Counted from the stretch's first letter, positions 16,725 to 26,296 are shown. The stretch: 64,000 nucleotides of DNA from Candidatus Bipolaricaulis anaerobius (GCF_900465355.1 NZ_LS483254.1:248001-312000), one strand, 5' to 3'. The notes: a model not told the origin generated them from the letters alone. Numbers and translations are program-made.

Positions 16725-17854
16725 CCCTTCCCCCCCGGCACAAGCACCCCTACGGTAGAGTGCCGGCCCGCGCGGGCCACGCCGAGGATCAGCCCGCCCA
16801 AGATCAGGCTCACCATGAGCGATGACCCGCCATAGCTGAGGAACGGCAGCGTCAGCCCCTTCACCGGCATCACCCCTACTGCCACCGCCAGGTTGAACAG
16901 GGCCTGGAACCCGAGGAGGAACGATGCCCCCCATGCGTAGAGGGCCCCCAGCCGGTCCGGGGCCTGGCGGGCCGCGCGAAACCCGAGGACGACGAGGGCT
17001 CCCAGGAGGCCAATCACGCACAGCGCGCCCACGAGCCCTGTCTCTTCAGCTACGATGGCGAACAGGAAGTCGTTGTGCGCTGCCGGAAGGTAGAACAGCT
17101 TCGCCCGGGACGCCCCGAGCCCCCGGCCGAACAGGCCGCCCGAGCCGACCGCGACGAGCGATTGGAACGTCTGGTAGCCGTACGTGTCCCGGTACGCCTC
17201 GGGGTGGAGGAACGCCACCAGGCGCTCCACCCGGTACCGAGCGAGGAACAAGACCACGCCCGCCACGGGCAGCCCGCCGAGGAGGGTGAGGAGCAGGTGG
17301 CGCAGGGGGACGCCCCCCACCCAGAGGAGGAACCCCACCGTGACCACGTACAGGAGGAGCATCCCCGAGTCGGGCTGGAGGAGGAGGACCAGTCCGAACA
17401 GTCCCAGGATAAAGAGGTACGGGAGGACCCCTTCCCGGTAGTTCTTCACGCGATCCCCACGCCGGACGAGGGATCCCGCCACATACAGGATGAGCGCGAC
17501 CTTGCCCACCTCGGAGGGCTGGAACTGGAATGGGCCGAGCCGTAGCCAGCGCGCTCCGTCGGCGAGGGGTGGGATGAGGGTGAGGACGAGGAGGACGAAC
17601 ACCCCCCCGATCAGGAGATCATCCACCTTCTCCCACACGTGGTAATCGAGCCGCCACAGCACGACCAGGCCCACCAGCCCGAGCACCCCCCCCACGATCT
17701 GGCGCTTGAGGAGCGCCCAGGGGTCCCCGGTCAGGCGGACGGAGAGGGGGAGGCTCGCCGAGGACACGAACAGGAACCCGGCCAGGAGCAAGAAAGAAAG
17801 GACGACGGCGATCCTGCCCTCGAGGCTCCCCATGGCGAACGTAGTATGGCGCAC
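16721..17854 (-). CDS. ftsW: FtsW-type SEDS peptidoglycan polymerase
   Basis: The 377-residue protein has about ten transmembrane helices and the SEDS signatures FQFQPSEVGKVALI, LLQPDSGMLLL and PVKGLTLPFLSYGGSSL. SEDS proteins polymerise lipid II in the septum (FtsW) or side wall (RodA); the position between murD and murG supports FtsW. The GTG at 17854 was chosen because GGGGGAGG precedes it at normal spacing; an ATG at 17833 (MGSLEGRI) is possible. Its usual partner, a class B penicillin-binding protein, is not in this cluster. Confidence 0.92.
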   Translation of the reverse strand: MRHTTFAMGSLEGRIAVVLSFLLLAGFLFVSSASLPLSVRLTGDPWALLKRQIVGGVLGLVGLVVLWRLDYHVWEKVDDLLIGGVFVLLVLTLIPPLADGARWLRLGPFQFQPSEVGKVALILYVAGSLVRRGDRVKNYREGVLPYLFILGLFGLVLLLQPDSGMLLLYVVTVGFLLWVGGVPLRHLLLTLLGGLPVAGVVLFLARYRVERLVAFLHPEAYRDTYGYQTFQSLVAVGSGGLFGRGLGASRAKLFYLPAAHNDFLFAIVAEETGLVGALCVIGLLGALVVLGFRAARQAPDRLGALYAWGASFLLGFQALFNLAVAVGVMPVKGLTLPFLSYGGSSLMVSLILGGLILGVARAGRHSTVGVLVPGGKG

Positions 17855-17895
17855 ATGTCCCCTCCCCCGAAGGACCGCGGGGGCCGCTCCCCCGG

Positions 17896-19230
17896 CTATC
17901 GTTCCGGGGACGAGGTGTTGGCTGTCCCTCCCTCAGGGGACAGACCGGCCGCGGGCCGAGCGAGGGCAGAGAAGGCGCGCTGGAAAGCGTCCCCCCGTTG
18001 AGCGTAATTCGTGAACTGATCGAAGCTTGAGCAGGCCGGGGACAGGAGCACGGTGTCCCCGGGCCGGGCGGCGCGGTACGCCCGGCGCAGCGCGTCGGTC
18101 GGGTCGTCGGCCATCTCGTAGGGGATCGCCGCCGGTGCGAGGAGGGCGGCGAAATAGGCCTGCGACTCCCCGATGAGGACACAGGACCGCACCTTGTCCC
18201 GCAGGATAGGGACGAGGGCATCGTAGCCCCCCCCCTTGTGGCGGCCCCCAAGGATGAGCACCACCCGGCCCGGGATCGCGGCGAGGGCGGCGGCGGTGGC
18301 GTGGGCATTTGTGCCCTTGGAGTCATCCACGAACGCGATGCCCTGGACCTCCCCCACCCGCTGCAGGCGGTGGGGCTGGTGGAGGGCGGGGGCGATCGCG
18401 CGGGAGGGGGGAGGGGAGGAGGCAAGGCCTGGGTACGCGGCGCACGCCGCGGCCCACGCCGCGGCGAGATCGCGACGGAGGTGGTCGGGCATCCCATCCC
18501 CCCACCCCGCGGGGAGGGCCACCCGATCGTAGTCCACGCACCGCGCCCGCGGGGAAACCTGCGCCAGGACCTCCTGCGCCAGGACCGCGGCGTCCTCGTC
18601 CGCCTGGCGCGCGAGGAGCTTGGCCTTGGCCGCGAAATAGGCAGCGAGCGTCCCGTGGTGGTCAAGGTGGTCGGGCGCGAAGTTGAGCCACACCGCAACC
18701 GTGGGACGGAAGGCCTCGACCCACTCGAGCTGGTACGAGCTGACCTCGAGCACCCACGGCCGGCCCTCCACCTCGCCCACGGTGGAGATCGCCGGGCACC
18801 CGATGTTCCCTGCGACCACGGGATCCCAGCCCGCGGCACGGAGGATCGCCCCCACGAGCGCGACGGTCGTTGTCTTCCCGTTCGTGCCGGTGACGGCGAT
18901 GAGGGCCTCCGGCCGGCCGAGGCGGAAGGCGAGTTCGATCTCCGACCAGATCGGGATGCCCCGCCGTCGCGCCTCCCCGAGCACGGCCGCCTGCGACGGC
19001 ACGCCCGGGCTCGGCACGACGAGGTCCGCCTCCACCCCGCGCCCCGTGTGCCCACCCTCTTCCCATTCCACGCCGTAGCGGGAGAGGAACGCCCGCTCGT
19101 CGGGGGCAAGCGATCGTGCCTCGGAGACGAAGAGGGACACCCCGCGGGGGGCGAGGGCCTCCACCACGGCCTTCCCCGTCCGGGCGAGGCCGATCACGCT
19201 CACCCTGCGGAACGGGAAGGGTGGCTCCAT
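17896..19230 (-). CDS. murD: UDP-N-acetylmuramoylalanine-D-glutamate ligase MurD
   Basis: The 444-residue Mur ligase adds D-Glu to UDP-MurNAc-L-Ala. VSVIGLARTGKAVVEAL begins the N-terminal domain, VTGTNGKTTTVALVG is the ATP loop, FAPDHLDHHGT and VDDSKGTNAHAT are family motifs, and LSPACSSFDQFTNYAQRG is diagnostic of MurD. The ATG at 19230 overlaps the ftcD stop as ATGA. A 41-base gap separates it from ftsW. Confidence 0.95.
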   Translation of the reverse strand: MEPPFPFRRVSVIGLARTGKAVVEALAPRGVSLFVSEARSLAPDERAFLSRYGVEWEEGGHTGRGVEADLVVPSPGVPSQAAVLGEARRRGIPIWSEIELAFRLGRPEALIAVTGTNGKTTTVALVGAILRAAGWDPVVAGNIGCPAISTVGEVEGRPWVLEVSSYQLEWVEAFRPTVAVWLNFAPDHLDHHGTLAAYFAAKAKLLARQADEDAAVLAQEVLAQVSPRARCVDYDRVALPAGWGDGMPDHLRRDLAAAWAAACAAYPGLASSPPPSRAIAPALHQPHRLQRVGEVQGIAFVDDSKGTNAHATAAALAAIPGRVVLILGGRHKGGGYDALVPILRDKVRSCVLIGESQAYFAALLAPAAIPYEMADDPTDALRRAYRAARPGDTVLLSPACSSFDQFTNYAQRGDAFQRAFSALARPAAGLSPEGGTANTSSPER

Positions 19231-20141
19231 CAGCCGTCCGGGGCGGAAGAAATCCGCCGCTCGAGGACCTGGTCGGGGGAGAACCGCTCCAGCCTCAGGT
19301 AGTGGTCCGCCGCCGAAAACAGCGCCTCCTCCGGGACCAGGCCCACGATCTCCGTCCCCACCACCGCTACCCCATGCCGGGCCGCCTCGCTGCGCACGAG
19401 GTCGAGGGCCCGGGCGAGGGGGGTCTTCTTATAGTTGGTGAGGTTCATCGAGACCTGGACGATCCCCCGATCCGCGAGGGCCACGCCGAGGGCCTTCACG
19501 TAGCGGAGGCCACCGGAGGAGCCGCGCACGGCCCGGGCGATCGCCTTGGCGACCTTGAGGTCGGCGGTACCGAGGTTCACGTTGAACGCGATCAGGAACT
19601 CCCGGGCCCCGATCGCGGTTGCGCCGGCGGTGGGGTGGAGGACCCTCTCCCCGAAGTCGGGGGCCCACTCCTCCCGGAGGATCTTGTCCGCGAACCCCTC
19701 GAACTCGCCGCGGCGGATCTCGGCCAGGTCACGGCGCTCGGGGCGGCTCGCCGCTTCCTCGTACAGGTACACCGGGACCCGAAACCGCTCCCACACTTCG
19801 CGGCCGACGCGCCGGGCGAGGGCCACGCAGTCGGCCATCGTCACCCCCCGCACCGGCACGAACGGGACCACGTCCACCGCCCCCATCCGCGGGTGTTCGC
19901 CCCGGTGGAGGCGGAGGTCGATCCGGGGGAGGGCGGCCGCGAACAGGCGGAGGATCGCATCTGCCACCCCGTCGGGGTCCCCGACGAGGGTGAACACGGT
20001 GCGGTGGTGGTCGGGGTCAGACTGGACGTCGAGGAGCCGCACCGTGGGCCCGCTCTGAAGTGCCGCGGCCATCGCCTCGATCGCGGCCCGATCCCGGCCC
20101 TCGGACACGTTCGGCACCGATTCGACGAGGCGCTCCCCCAT
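19230..20141 (-). CDS. ftcD: Glutamate formimidoyltransferase
   Basis: The 303-residue protein matches the formiminotransferase half of FTCD: VESVPNVSEGRD at the start, DHHRTVFTLVGDPDGV, and RGEHPRMGAVDVVPFVPV with the catalytic His in the N-terminal half, then AFNVNLGTADLKVAKAIA and VSMNLTNYKKTPL. It transfers a formimino or formyl group between glutamate and tetrahydrofolate. There is no cyclodeaminase domain. It sits between skp and murD in the division run and overlaps murD as ATGA, an unusual place for a one-carbon or histidine-degradation enzyme. Confidence 0.9.
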   Translation of the reverse strand: MGERLVESVPNVSEGRDRAAIEAMAAALQSGPTVRLLDVQSDPDHHRTVFTLVGDPDGVADAILRLFAAALPRIDLRLHRGEHPRMGAVDVVPFVPVRGVTMADCVALARRVGREVWERFRVPVYLYEEAASRPERRDLAEIRRGEFEGFADKILREEWAPDFGERVLHPTAGATAIGAREFLIAFNVNLGTADLKVAKAIARAVRGSSGGLRYVKALGVALADRGIVQVSMNLTNYKKTPLARALDLVRSEAARHGVAVVGTEIVGLVPEEALFSAADHYLRLERFSPDQVLERRISSAPDG

Positions 20142-20163
20142 CGTCAGGCCCTCCGTTAGGCGA

Positions 20164-20934
20164 TCAGCGGGTTGGGAACAGGGCCCACAGCCGTCCTTCT
20201 ACGTCCGAGGAGAGGTCGATCACGGTCGACTCGCGGCGGAACATGACCACATCCTTCGTCCTCAGGACGAGGTCGTAGCCCTTCTCGTTCGCGACCTGTT
20301 GCGTGATCTCGAGGATCTTCGCTGCCGCGACCTGGGTGAGGAGTTGATCGAGCTGTTGGAACGCCGTCTGGAGCTGCTGGAGGCGCTCGTTGAACCCGGT
20401 CATGTCGAGGATCGTGACCTGGGCTTCCTTCACCGCCTTCTCGACCTCGTCCACGATCGGCTGGGCCTGGGTCCGCAGACTCTGGAGGTCCGTCCGCAGG
20501 GTGAGGAACCCTGGCGAGGCGATCATCTTCTCGAGCATCGCCAGGTTCACCTGGAGCGAGGCCTGGATCAGTTCCGCCTGCAGGCGGAGGTACCGCTGCT
20601 GGTAGGCGTCCAGCTTGATCTTCCCCGCCGCGTAGTCGGCCTGAAGGGTTTGGATGTCCCGTGCCTTGGCCTCCATCGCCGCCCGCTCCGTCTGGACCTG
20701 GGGAAGGAACACCCGCGTGAACAGGGTCTCTGCGTCCACGACCCCGACCCGAAGCCCGCCCCCGCTCGTTGTGATCCCCGCGACCCTCGTTTCCAAGCTC
20801 GCTACCCGCTCGGTGAGCTTCGCCACGTCCCCCTCGGGGGACTTCGCCGGGAACGCAAAGCTGCCCACGAGGCCGCCCACGAACCCCAGGATCAGAGCCC
20901 CTGCGATCAAACCCACGATCCACTGTGTCTTCAT
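20164..20934 (-). CDS. OmpH/Skp-like periplasmic chaperone
   Basis: The 256-residue protein has an N-terminal membrane segment (about 5-27), a short coiled coil, then LRVGVVDAETLFTRVFLPQ, the usual opening strand of OmpH proteins, a long helical hairpin at about 80-215, and a C-terminal GYDLVLRTKDVVMFRR strand. Skp holds unfolded outer-membrane proteins in the periplasm. Longer than typical Skp (about 160 residues) because of the N-terminal extension. AGGAG precedes the ATG, and it lies directly after bamA. Confidence 0.78.
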   Translation of the reverse strand: MKTQWIVGLIAGALILGFVGGLVGSFAFPAKSPEGDVAKLTERVASLETRVAGITTSGGGLRVGVVDAETLFTRVFLPQVQTERAAMEAKARDIQTLQADYAAGKIKLDAYQQRYLRLQAELIQASLQVNLAMLEKMIASPGFLTLRTDLQSLRTQAQPIVDEVEKAVKEAQVTILDMTGFNERLQQLQTAFQQLDQLLTQVAAAKILEITQQVANEKGYDLVLRTKDVVMFRRESTVIDLSSDVEGRLWALFPTR

Positions 20935-20964
20935 TGGTCTCCTCCGTACTGGGTGAACTGTACC

Positions 20965-23103
20965 CTAGAACATCGGGCTCATCCCGAACTCGAACGCGGG
21001 GACCCACGTCGGATCGCGGTCGTTGGGCCACGCGAGCGAGATCCGGACAAACATCCCCGCCACATTCGCCGCGAGCTCCAGCCCGCAGGACGCCTTCACC
21101 GTCCCATCCCACGTTGCGCCGAGGTCTGTGAACAGGGAGATCCACGACCCCGCGGCGATCTCCACCCGGAACTCGCCGTTGAGGAGGCCGTGACGATCGG
21201 TGCGCACGCTCTTCGCTCCCCGCACCGAGTCCACGCCCCCCAGGCTGAACTGGTACCTCTCGGGAAGGTCCCAGCCCCAGCGGACCATCGCCCGCCAGGC
21301 GAGGACCGCCCGCGCCTCCCCGCGGAGCCCGGAGAGATCGAGGGGCGAGAACCCCGCGAGCTCCGCGTTCAGGGCCAGGTACTCCACCCCCGGGGCGAAC
21401 GTCCCCGCCTTCTCGAGCGACATCCGCCCCCGGCTCCCGGTGCGGGGGAAGAACGGGCTGTCGCGGTCATCGTAGGAGAGCCCGACCTCGGCGGACGTTC
21501 GCGGTTCGAGGGCCTCCCGGTCGGGGAGGGTCCACGCCTGCTCGCTCGTCAGGCCCAGCGACAGGTCAAGGTAGGGGGCTAGCGGGTAGGCCACGGCCGC
21601 CCGGCCGCCCACGGTCACCGTGATCGGGTCCTCGTCCGACTCCTTACGGTAGAGGTCCAGGCTCACGAGGTCGAACACGGGGAACGAGTGGCTGTCAAAC
21701 GAGAGCCCCCACGTGGTCGACCCCCCTCCGGTGAGGCCCCGGTCGAGCGATAGTGACAGGTCGATCGCCTTCCCGAGCACGTTCTTCTGGTTGTAGGTGA
21801 GGTTCCCCACGATCCCGTGGTCCTGAGGGGAGAACGCCAGGTTTCCCCCGATGCTCCCCAGCTTCTCGATGTCGGTGACGGTGACCTTGAGGACGAGCTC
21901 GTCGGCGGCCCACCGCGGTTCGAGGACGACGTCCTGGAAGTACCCGAGCGCCATCAGCGCCTGACGTCCGGCGGCGAACCGTCCCTCGGTCAGGAACTGG
22001 CCAGGCTGGAGGCCCATCACCCGCTCGATCACCCACCCCGCGGTGCGGGTGCCCTCGTCGACCTCGATCCGGCTGATGCGGCCCTCCTTCACCGTCACCG
22101 CGAGCCGGGTTCCCTCCACTCCCTCCCCTACGAACTCCACCATGAAGAACCCCTCCCGCCGGTAGTAGTCGTAGACGGGGCCGAGGGCCTGGAGGACATC
22201 GTAGTTCGTGGCCGGCTCCGCGGGCAGGGGTCCGATCCGGCTGCCGACCTTCTCCACGGGGAACGCCGTCACGCCGCGGAGGTCGATCCCGGTGAGGGGG
22301 GTCGGGACCGGAAGGAGGACCCGCTCTACGAGGTCCCAGATCAGCCACAGGCCGCCCTCGCCCGCTTCCGCCGCCACCGCTCCGGATTCGAAGAACACGG
22401 ACCGGCCGAGTCGGCCGAGCGAGGCCTGGATCTCGGAGATCCTTCCCACCTCACCCACGGGAACGGAGACGAGCTTCCGGGCCTCCTCCTCCGGGATGGT
22501 GGACAGGCCGCGGAAGCGGTGCCCGACGATCACCAGTTCCTCGACCCGGAACACGAGCTCCCCTCCCCTGAGATCGGGCACGATCTGGACCGTAGCCCAG
22601 TCCATCTTCTGGTACTCCTCGACGAGTGCCCCGAGCGCTGCCTCGAGCTTCGTCTGGTTCAGGACCTCCCCCTCGTTCACCCCGTGTGCGGTGAGGACCT
22701 CCCGTAGCTTGGCCTCGGAGGGGCGGTTCCCGCCGCGGATGGCCTCGTTGAGCCATGACCAGAGGGTGCCTTGCCCCTTGGGCGCGGGTGGCAACCCCTC
22801 GAACACGATCCGTTCAATCTGCGGGTATTCCACAACCCTGAACCGCACGATAACCAGGTCCCCCTCGAACGCGAGCTCCGGGGTCACCTGCATGAAGTAG
22901 CCGAGCCTCTGGATATCCTGGACGGCGGCGAGCACCTCGTCCCGCGTGACCTGCTCGTCCACCGCAAACGGCACTGCGGCCAGGATGTCGTTCGTGGGGA
23001 CATGATCGTTCCCCACGACCTCGATCCGCCCCACGGTGAACTCCTGGGCCAGCGCGAGCCCCGCCCAGCTTGCGACTAGAAGGATGATCCCTAGCTTCTT
23101 CAC
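20965..23103 (-). CDS. bamA: Outer-membrane assembly factor BamA (Omp85 family)
   Basis: The 712-residue protein has a signal peptide (about 1-22), a series of POTRA domains to about 400 (first one FTVGRIEVVGNDHVPTNDIL), and a 16-strand-type barrel with GLSYDDRDSPFFPRTGSRGR and QFSLGGVDSVRGAKS, the strand-loop containing the VRG motif. It ends in Phe, the outer-membrane insertion signal. BamA folds beta-barrel proteins into the outer membrane, so this organism is a diderm. The GTG at 23103 overlaps the comM stop as GTGA and has GGAGG upstream. Confidence 0.92.
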   Translation of the reverse strand: MKKLGIILLVASWAGLALAQEFTVGRIEVVGNDHVPTNDILAAVPFAVDEQVTRDEVLAAVQDIQRLGYFMQVTPELAFEGDLVIVRFRVVEYPQIERIVFEGLPPAPKGQGTLWSWLNEAIRGGNRPSEAKLREVLTAHGVNEGEVLNQTKLEAALGALVEEYQKMDWATVQIVPDLRGGELVFRVEELVIVGHRFRGLSTIPEEEARKLVSVPVGEVGRISEIQASLGRLGRSVFFESGAVAAEAGEGGLWLIWDLVERVLLPVPTPLTGIDLRGVTAFPVEKVGSRIGPLPAEPATNYDVLQALGPVYDYYRREGFFMVEFVGEGVEGTRLAVTVKEGRISRIEVDEGTRTAGWVIERVMGLQPGQFLTEGRFAAGRQALMALGYFQDVVLEPRWAADELVLKVTVTDIEKLGSIGGNLAFSPQDHGIVGNLTYNQKNVLGKAIDLSLSLDRGLTGGGSTTWGLSFDSHSFPVFDLVSLDLYRKESDEDPITVTVGGRAAVAYPLAPYLDLSLGLTSEQAWTLPDREALEPRTSAEVGLSYDDRDSPFFPRTGSRGRMSLEKAGTFAPGVEYLALNAELAGFSPLDLSGLRGEARAVLAWRAMVRWGWDLPERYQFSLGGVDSVRGAKSVRTDRHGLLNGEFRVEIAAGSWISLFTDLGATWDGTVKASCGLELAANVAGMFVRISLAWPNDRDPTWVPAFEFGMSPMF

Positions 23104-24623
23104 GCTGTTGCCTCCTCTGGAAACGCTCGGTACTGCAAGGCTTCCGCCACGTGTTCGGGCTCGATGGTAGCGGAGCCGGCGAGATCCGCAATTGTGAGGG
23201 CGACCTTGAGGGTGCGGACGTAGCCTCGTCCGGTGAGGGCAAAGTGGTCCACCGCCCGGCTGAGGAGGGCCTTCGCCTCCGGCCCGATCCGGCACAGCCG
23301 CCGCACCTCCCGCGGCCCGATCTCGGCGTTCGTGCGGGTCGAACCAGCGAACCGTCGTTGCTGGACCTCGCGCGCCGCGGCCACCCGCTTCCGCACCGCC
23401 TCCGATGGCTCCCCTCCCCCGTCGGCGAGGAGTTCATCCCGGGTGAGGCGGGGCACCTGGACGAACAGGTCCACCCGATCGAGGAACGGCCCGGACAGGC
23501 GCTTGCGGTAGGCCACCACCTCGTGGGGCCGGCACCGGCAGGGGCGGAGCGGGTCGCCGAGGTGCCCGCATGGGCAGGGGTTCATCGCCCCGACGAGCAT
23601 GAACGACGCCGGGAACGTGATCGACGTCCCGGCGCGGACGACCGTGATCCGGCGCTCCTCCAACGGCTGCCGCAGCGCCTCCAGCACCTTGCGATCGAAC
23701 TCCGGCAGCTCATCCAGGAACAGGACCCCGTGGTGGGCGAGCGTGATCTCGCCGGGACTGGGGATCCCGTGGCCACCTCCCACCATCCCCGCGTAGGACA
23801 CGGTGTGATGGGGGGACCGGAACGGGCGCCAGCAGAGGAGCGGCCGCCCGGGGGGCAGAAGGCCGGCCACGGAGTAGATGCGCGACACCTCCAGCGCTTC
23901 GTCGAAGGTGAGCGGGGGGAGGATCCCCGGTAGGCACTGGGCGAGGAGGGACTTCCCCGCCCCCGGCGGGCCGACCATCAGGATGTGGTGTGCCCCGGCC
24001 GCGGCGATCTCGAGCGCCCGGCGGGCATGTTCCTGGCCCCTCACGAAGGAGAGGTCAATCCAGTCCGGCGGTTCCTCCGCGGGGACCGTCCGCGGGGCGG
24101 GAGGGATCGTGTGCTCCCCGCGCAGGAACCCGACCGTCTCGCCGAGGGACGCCACCGGATGTACGGCGAGTCCGTCCACGAGCGCTGCCTCCGCCGCCGA
24201 GGGGGCCGCCACGACCGCCCGCCCGATCCCCGCCTCGTGCGCGGCGAGGGCCATCGCCAGCGTCCCCCGCACCGGCCGCAGGCTCCCATCGAGCGCGAGC
24301 TCGCCCAAGAAGACCGTGTCCGCGGTCGCCTCCGGGCGCACCTGGCCGGTGGCGACGAGGAGGGCCACCGCCAAGGCGAGGTCGAACCCCGCCCCCTCCT
24401 TGCGGAGGTCGGCCGGGGCGAGGTTGGCCGTGATCCGGAGCTGGGGGAAGGAGAGGCCCGCGTTGCGGATTGCGGACCGGACCCGTTCCCGCGCCTCCGA
24501 GACCTCCTTCTCGGGGAGCCCGACGATCGCGAACCCGGGGAGGCCGGGGCTGACATCGCACTGGACCTCGATCAGCCGCGCCTCGATCCCGTACGGGGCA
24601 GCGCTAAGGACCTGGGCGAACAT
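23100..24623 (-). CDS. comM: ComM/YifB-type Mg-chelatase-like AAA+ ATPase
   Basis: The 507-residue protein has the N-terminal ChlI-like domain (LSAAPYGIEARLIEV, GLPGFAIVGLPEKEV), the Walker A loop GPPGAGKSLLAQ, the Walker B segment GVLFLDELPEF and the C-terminal domain with ALTGRGYVRTLKVALTIADL. In transformable bacteria ComM is a hexameric branch-migration helicase. The ATG at 24623 was chosen by family start (MFAQVLSAA); an ATG six codons upstream is possible. It overlaps yraN by 20 bases. It may act with DprA and ComEC. Confidence 0.9.
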   Translation of the reverse strand: MFAQVLSAAPYGIEARLIEVQCDVSPGLPGFAIVGLPEKEVSEARERVRSAIRNAGLSFPQLRITANLAPADLRKEGAGFDLALAVALLVATGQVRPEATADTVFLGELALDGSLRPVRGTLAMALAAHEAGIGRAVVAAPSAAEAALVDGLAVHPVASLGETVGFLRGEHTIPPAPRTVPAEEPPDWIDLSFVRGQEHARRALEIAAAGAHHILMVGPPGAGKSLLAQCLPGILPPLTFDEALEVSRIYSVAGLLPPGRPLLCWRPFRSPHHTVSYAGMVGGGHGIPSPGEITLAHHGVLFLDELPEFDRKVLEALRQPLEERRITVVRAGTSITFPASFMLVGAMNPCPCGHLGDPLRPCRCRPHEVVAYRKRLSGPFLDRVDLFVQVPRLTRDELLADGGGEPSEAVRKRVAAAREVQQRRFAGSTRTNAEIGPREVRRLCRIGPEAKALLSRAVDHFALTGRGYVRTLKVALTIADLAGSATIEPEHVAEALQYRAFPEEATA

Positions 24624-24951
24624 CCTCCTCCCGGAACGCATCGCGGATGTGGTGCAGGCCGTGGGGCCCTATCGCCACCACGTCGAACCGCACCGGGACC
24701 TCGGGCTCCCCCCCGAGGAAGGCGAGGGCCGTCCGCCACAGCCGATCGCGCTTGCCGCGGGTGACCGCCTCTTCCGGAGTCCCGTGCGCGTCATCGGCAC
24801 GGGCTTTCACCTCCACGAACACGACCGTGGGGCCGTCCCGGGCGATGATGTCCACTTCCCCGCCCCGCCAGCGCCAGTTGCGGGCGACGACCCGCATCCC
24901 TTGGGACCGCAGGTGCTGGCAGGCGATCTCCTCCGCTCGTTTGCCGTCCAT
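24604..24951 (-). CDS. yraN: YraN/UPF0102 family nuclease-like protein
   Basis: The 115-residue protein has the PD-(D/E)XK-like core of UPF0102: GEVDIIARDGPTVVFVEVKAR with the Asp and the Glu-x-Lys pair, preceded by AEEIACQHLRSQGMRVVARNWR. The biological role is unsettled; it is often found beside comM, rnhB or rplS. It is the first gene of the minus-strand run. A TATGAT box eight bases before the ATG suggests a leaderless transcript. Confidence 0.88.
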   Translation of the reverse strand: MDGKRAEEIACQHLRSQGMRVVARNWRWRGGEVDIIARDGPTVVFVEVKARADDAHGTPEEAVTRGKRDRLWRTALAFLGGEPEVPVRFDVVAIGPHGLHHIRDAFREEDVRPGP

Positions 24952-24959
24952 CGCTCCCG

Positions 24960-25002
24960 ATCATAGCCCAAGTAGCCGAAAACGGTCGTGGATCCGTATA
25001 CT
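24960..25002. promoter_or_regulatory. Divergent -10 boxes of leaderless yraN and mtaD
   Basis: TATGAT (minus strand, 24960-24965) lies eight bases before the yraN ATG, and TATACT (plus strand, 24997-25002) lies seven bases before the mtaD GTG. Both genes would start at or near the transcription start. Neither box has an obvious -35 partner in the 58-base intergenic space, and no ribosome binding site is present for either gene. Confidence 0.5.
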
Positions 25003-25009
25003 GCATCTC

Positions 25010-26296
25010 GTGAGCATCCTCGTCCGCGGCACGGCGGTCGTGCAGCGTGCGGAAGACGGCGTCGTCCCGCACGCCGACGTGGTGATCGAGGGCCGCCGGT
25101 ACGAGGCGATCCTCCCCTCCGGGGGGGCCACGGAGGAGTTCGACCGCGTGGTGGACGGCGAGGGATGCCTCCTCGTCCCCGGTCTCGTCAACGCCCACAC
25201 CCACCTCGCGATGGCCCTGTTCCGCGGGTTGGCGCGCGACCTCCCCCTCGACCGGTGGCTGGCAAACGAGATCTGGCCTCGGGAACGAAAGCTCACCGCC
25301 AAGGACGTGTACTGGGGTTCGCTCCTCGGGCTGGCGGAGATGATCCGGGGTGGGACCACGGCGTTCGCGGACATGTACTTCTTCATGGACGAGGTGGGCC
25401 GGGCGGTGGAGGAGGCTGGGCTGCGCGCCCTCCTCTCCTACGGGATCATCGCCCCGACCCCGGAGCGGATCGAGCCCGAGCTGAAGAGAGCGGAGGAGCT
25501 CGTCCGGACATGGGAAGGAGCGGCGGATGGTCGGATCCGCACAGCGTTTTCCCCCCACGCCCCTCTGACCTGTTCCGCCGATGGATGGCGCCGCGCCGCG
25601 GCACTGGCCCGCGAGAATCGGGTCCCGATCCACACCCATCTTGCGGAGACGGAACAGGAGGTCGAGCGGATCCGCGCTGAGACGAAGCACTCGCCCGCTG
25701 AATGGCTGGAGGAGCTGGGCGTGTTCTCCATCCCCGTCATCGCGGCTCATTGCGTCCACCTCTCGGAGAAGGACATCGAGATCCTCGCCGCCCACGGGGC
25801 GACCGCGGTCCATTGTCCGACCTCGAACCTAAAGCTCGCCGCGGGGATCGCCCCCGTCCAGGAGATGCTCCGGGGAGGGGTCAACGTCGCCCTGGGTACA
25901 GACGGGGCGGCGTCGGCCGGAGATCTGAACATGATCGAGGAGATGCGGCTCGCCGCCCTGCTCGCCAAGCACCGGGCCCGCGATCCCGGGGCCCTACCCC
26001 CCGGGGAGGCCCTGCGCTGCGCCACCACCCGCGGGGCGATCGCCCTTGGCCTGGGGAAGGAACTGGGTACAATCGAGCCTGGACGACGGGCCGATGGTGT
26101 GCTCGTCCGCATGAACGGACTCCATGTCTGCCCCGGCTACGACCCGCTCGCGGACCTCGTCTACGCGGCGCAAGGGCTCGATGTCGAGGCGGTGTTCGTG
26201 GACGGACGGCCGCTCCTCTTGAAAGGGGAGATCCAGACGCTTGACGTGGACGAGATCAAGGGGCGGTGCCGACAGCTTGCCCGTCGGTTCCGCTAA
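25010..26296 (+). CDS. mtaD: 5-methylthioadenosine/S-adenosylhomocysteine deaminase
   Basis: The 428-residue amidohydrolase has the metal-binding motif PGLVNAHTHLAMALFRG, then THLAETEQEV, AAHCVHLSEKD and LGTDGAASAGDLNMIEE, the full set of His/Asp ligands. RDLPLDRWLANEIWPRE is typical of MTA/SAH deaminases, which convert these nucleosides to inosyl forms. The GTG at 25010 is the only start matching the family and sits seven bases after a TATACT box, so the message is probably leaderless. Substrate choice within the Atz/Trz group is inferred. Confidence 0.85.
   Translation: MSILVRGTAVVQRAEDGVVPHADVVIEGRRYEAILPSGGATEEFDRVVDGEGCLLVPGLVNAHTHLAMALFRGLARDLPLDRWLANEIWPRERKLTAKDVYWGSLLGLAEMIRGGTTAFADMYFFMDEVGRAVEEAGLRALLSYGIIAPTPERIEPELKRAEELVRTWEGAADGRIRTAFSPHAPLTCSADGWRRAAALARENRVPIHTHLAETEQEVERIRAETKHSPAEWLEELGVFSIPVIAAHCVHLSEKDIEILAAHGATAVHCPTSNLKLAAGIAPVQEMLRGGVNVALGTDGAASAGDLNMIEEMRLAALLAKHRARDPGALPPGEALRCATTRGAIALGLGKELGTIEPGRRADGVLVRMNGLHVCPGYDPLADLVYAAQGLDVEAVFVDGRPLLLKGEIQTLDVDEIKGRCRQLARRFR

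Noticed and set aside
17619-19109. A 496-codon frame overlapping murD and ftsW on the same strand
   Set aside because: Ser/Arg/Pro-rich translation in another frame of murD with no domain; murD is unambiguous.
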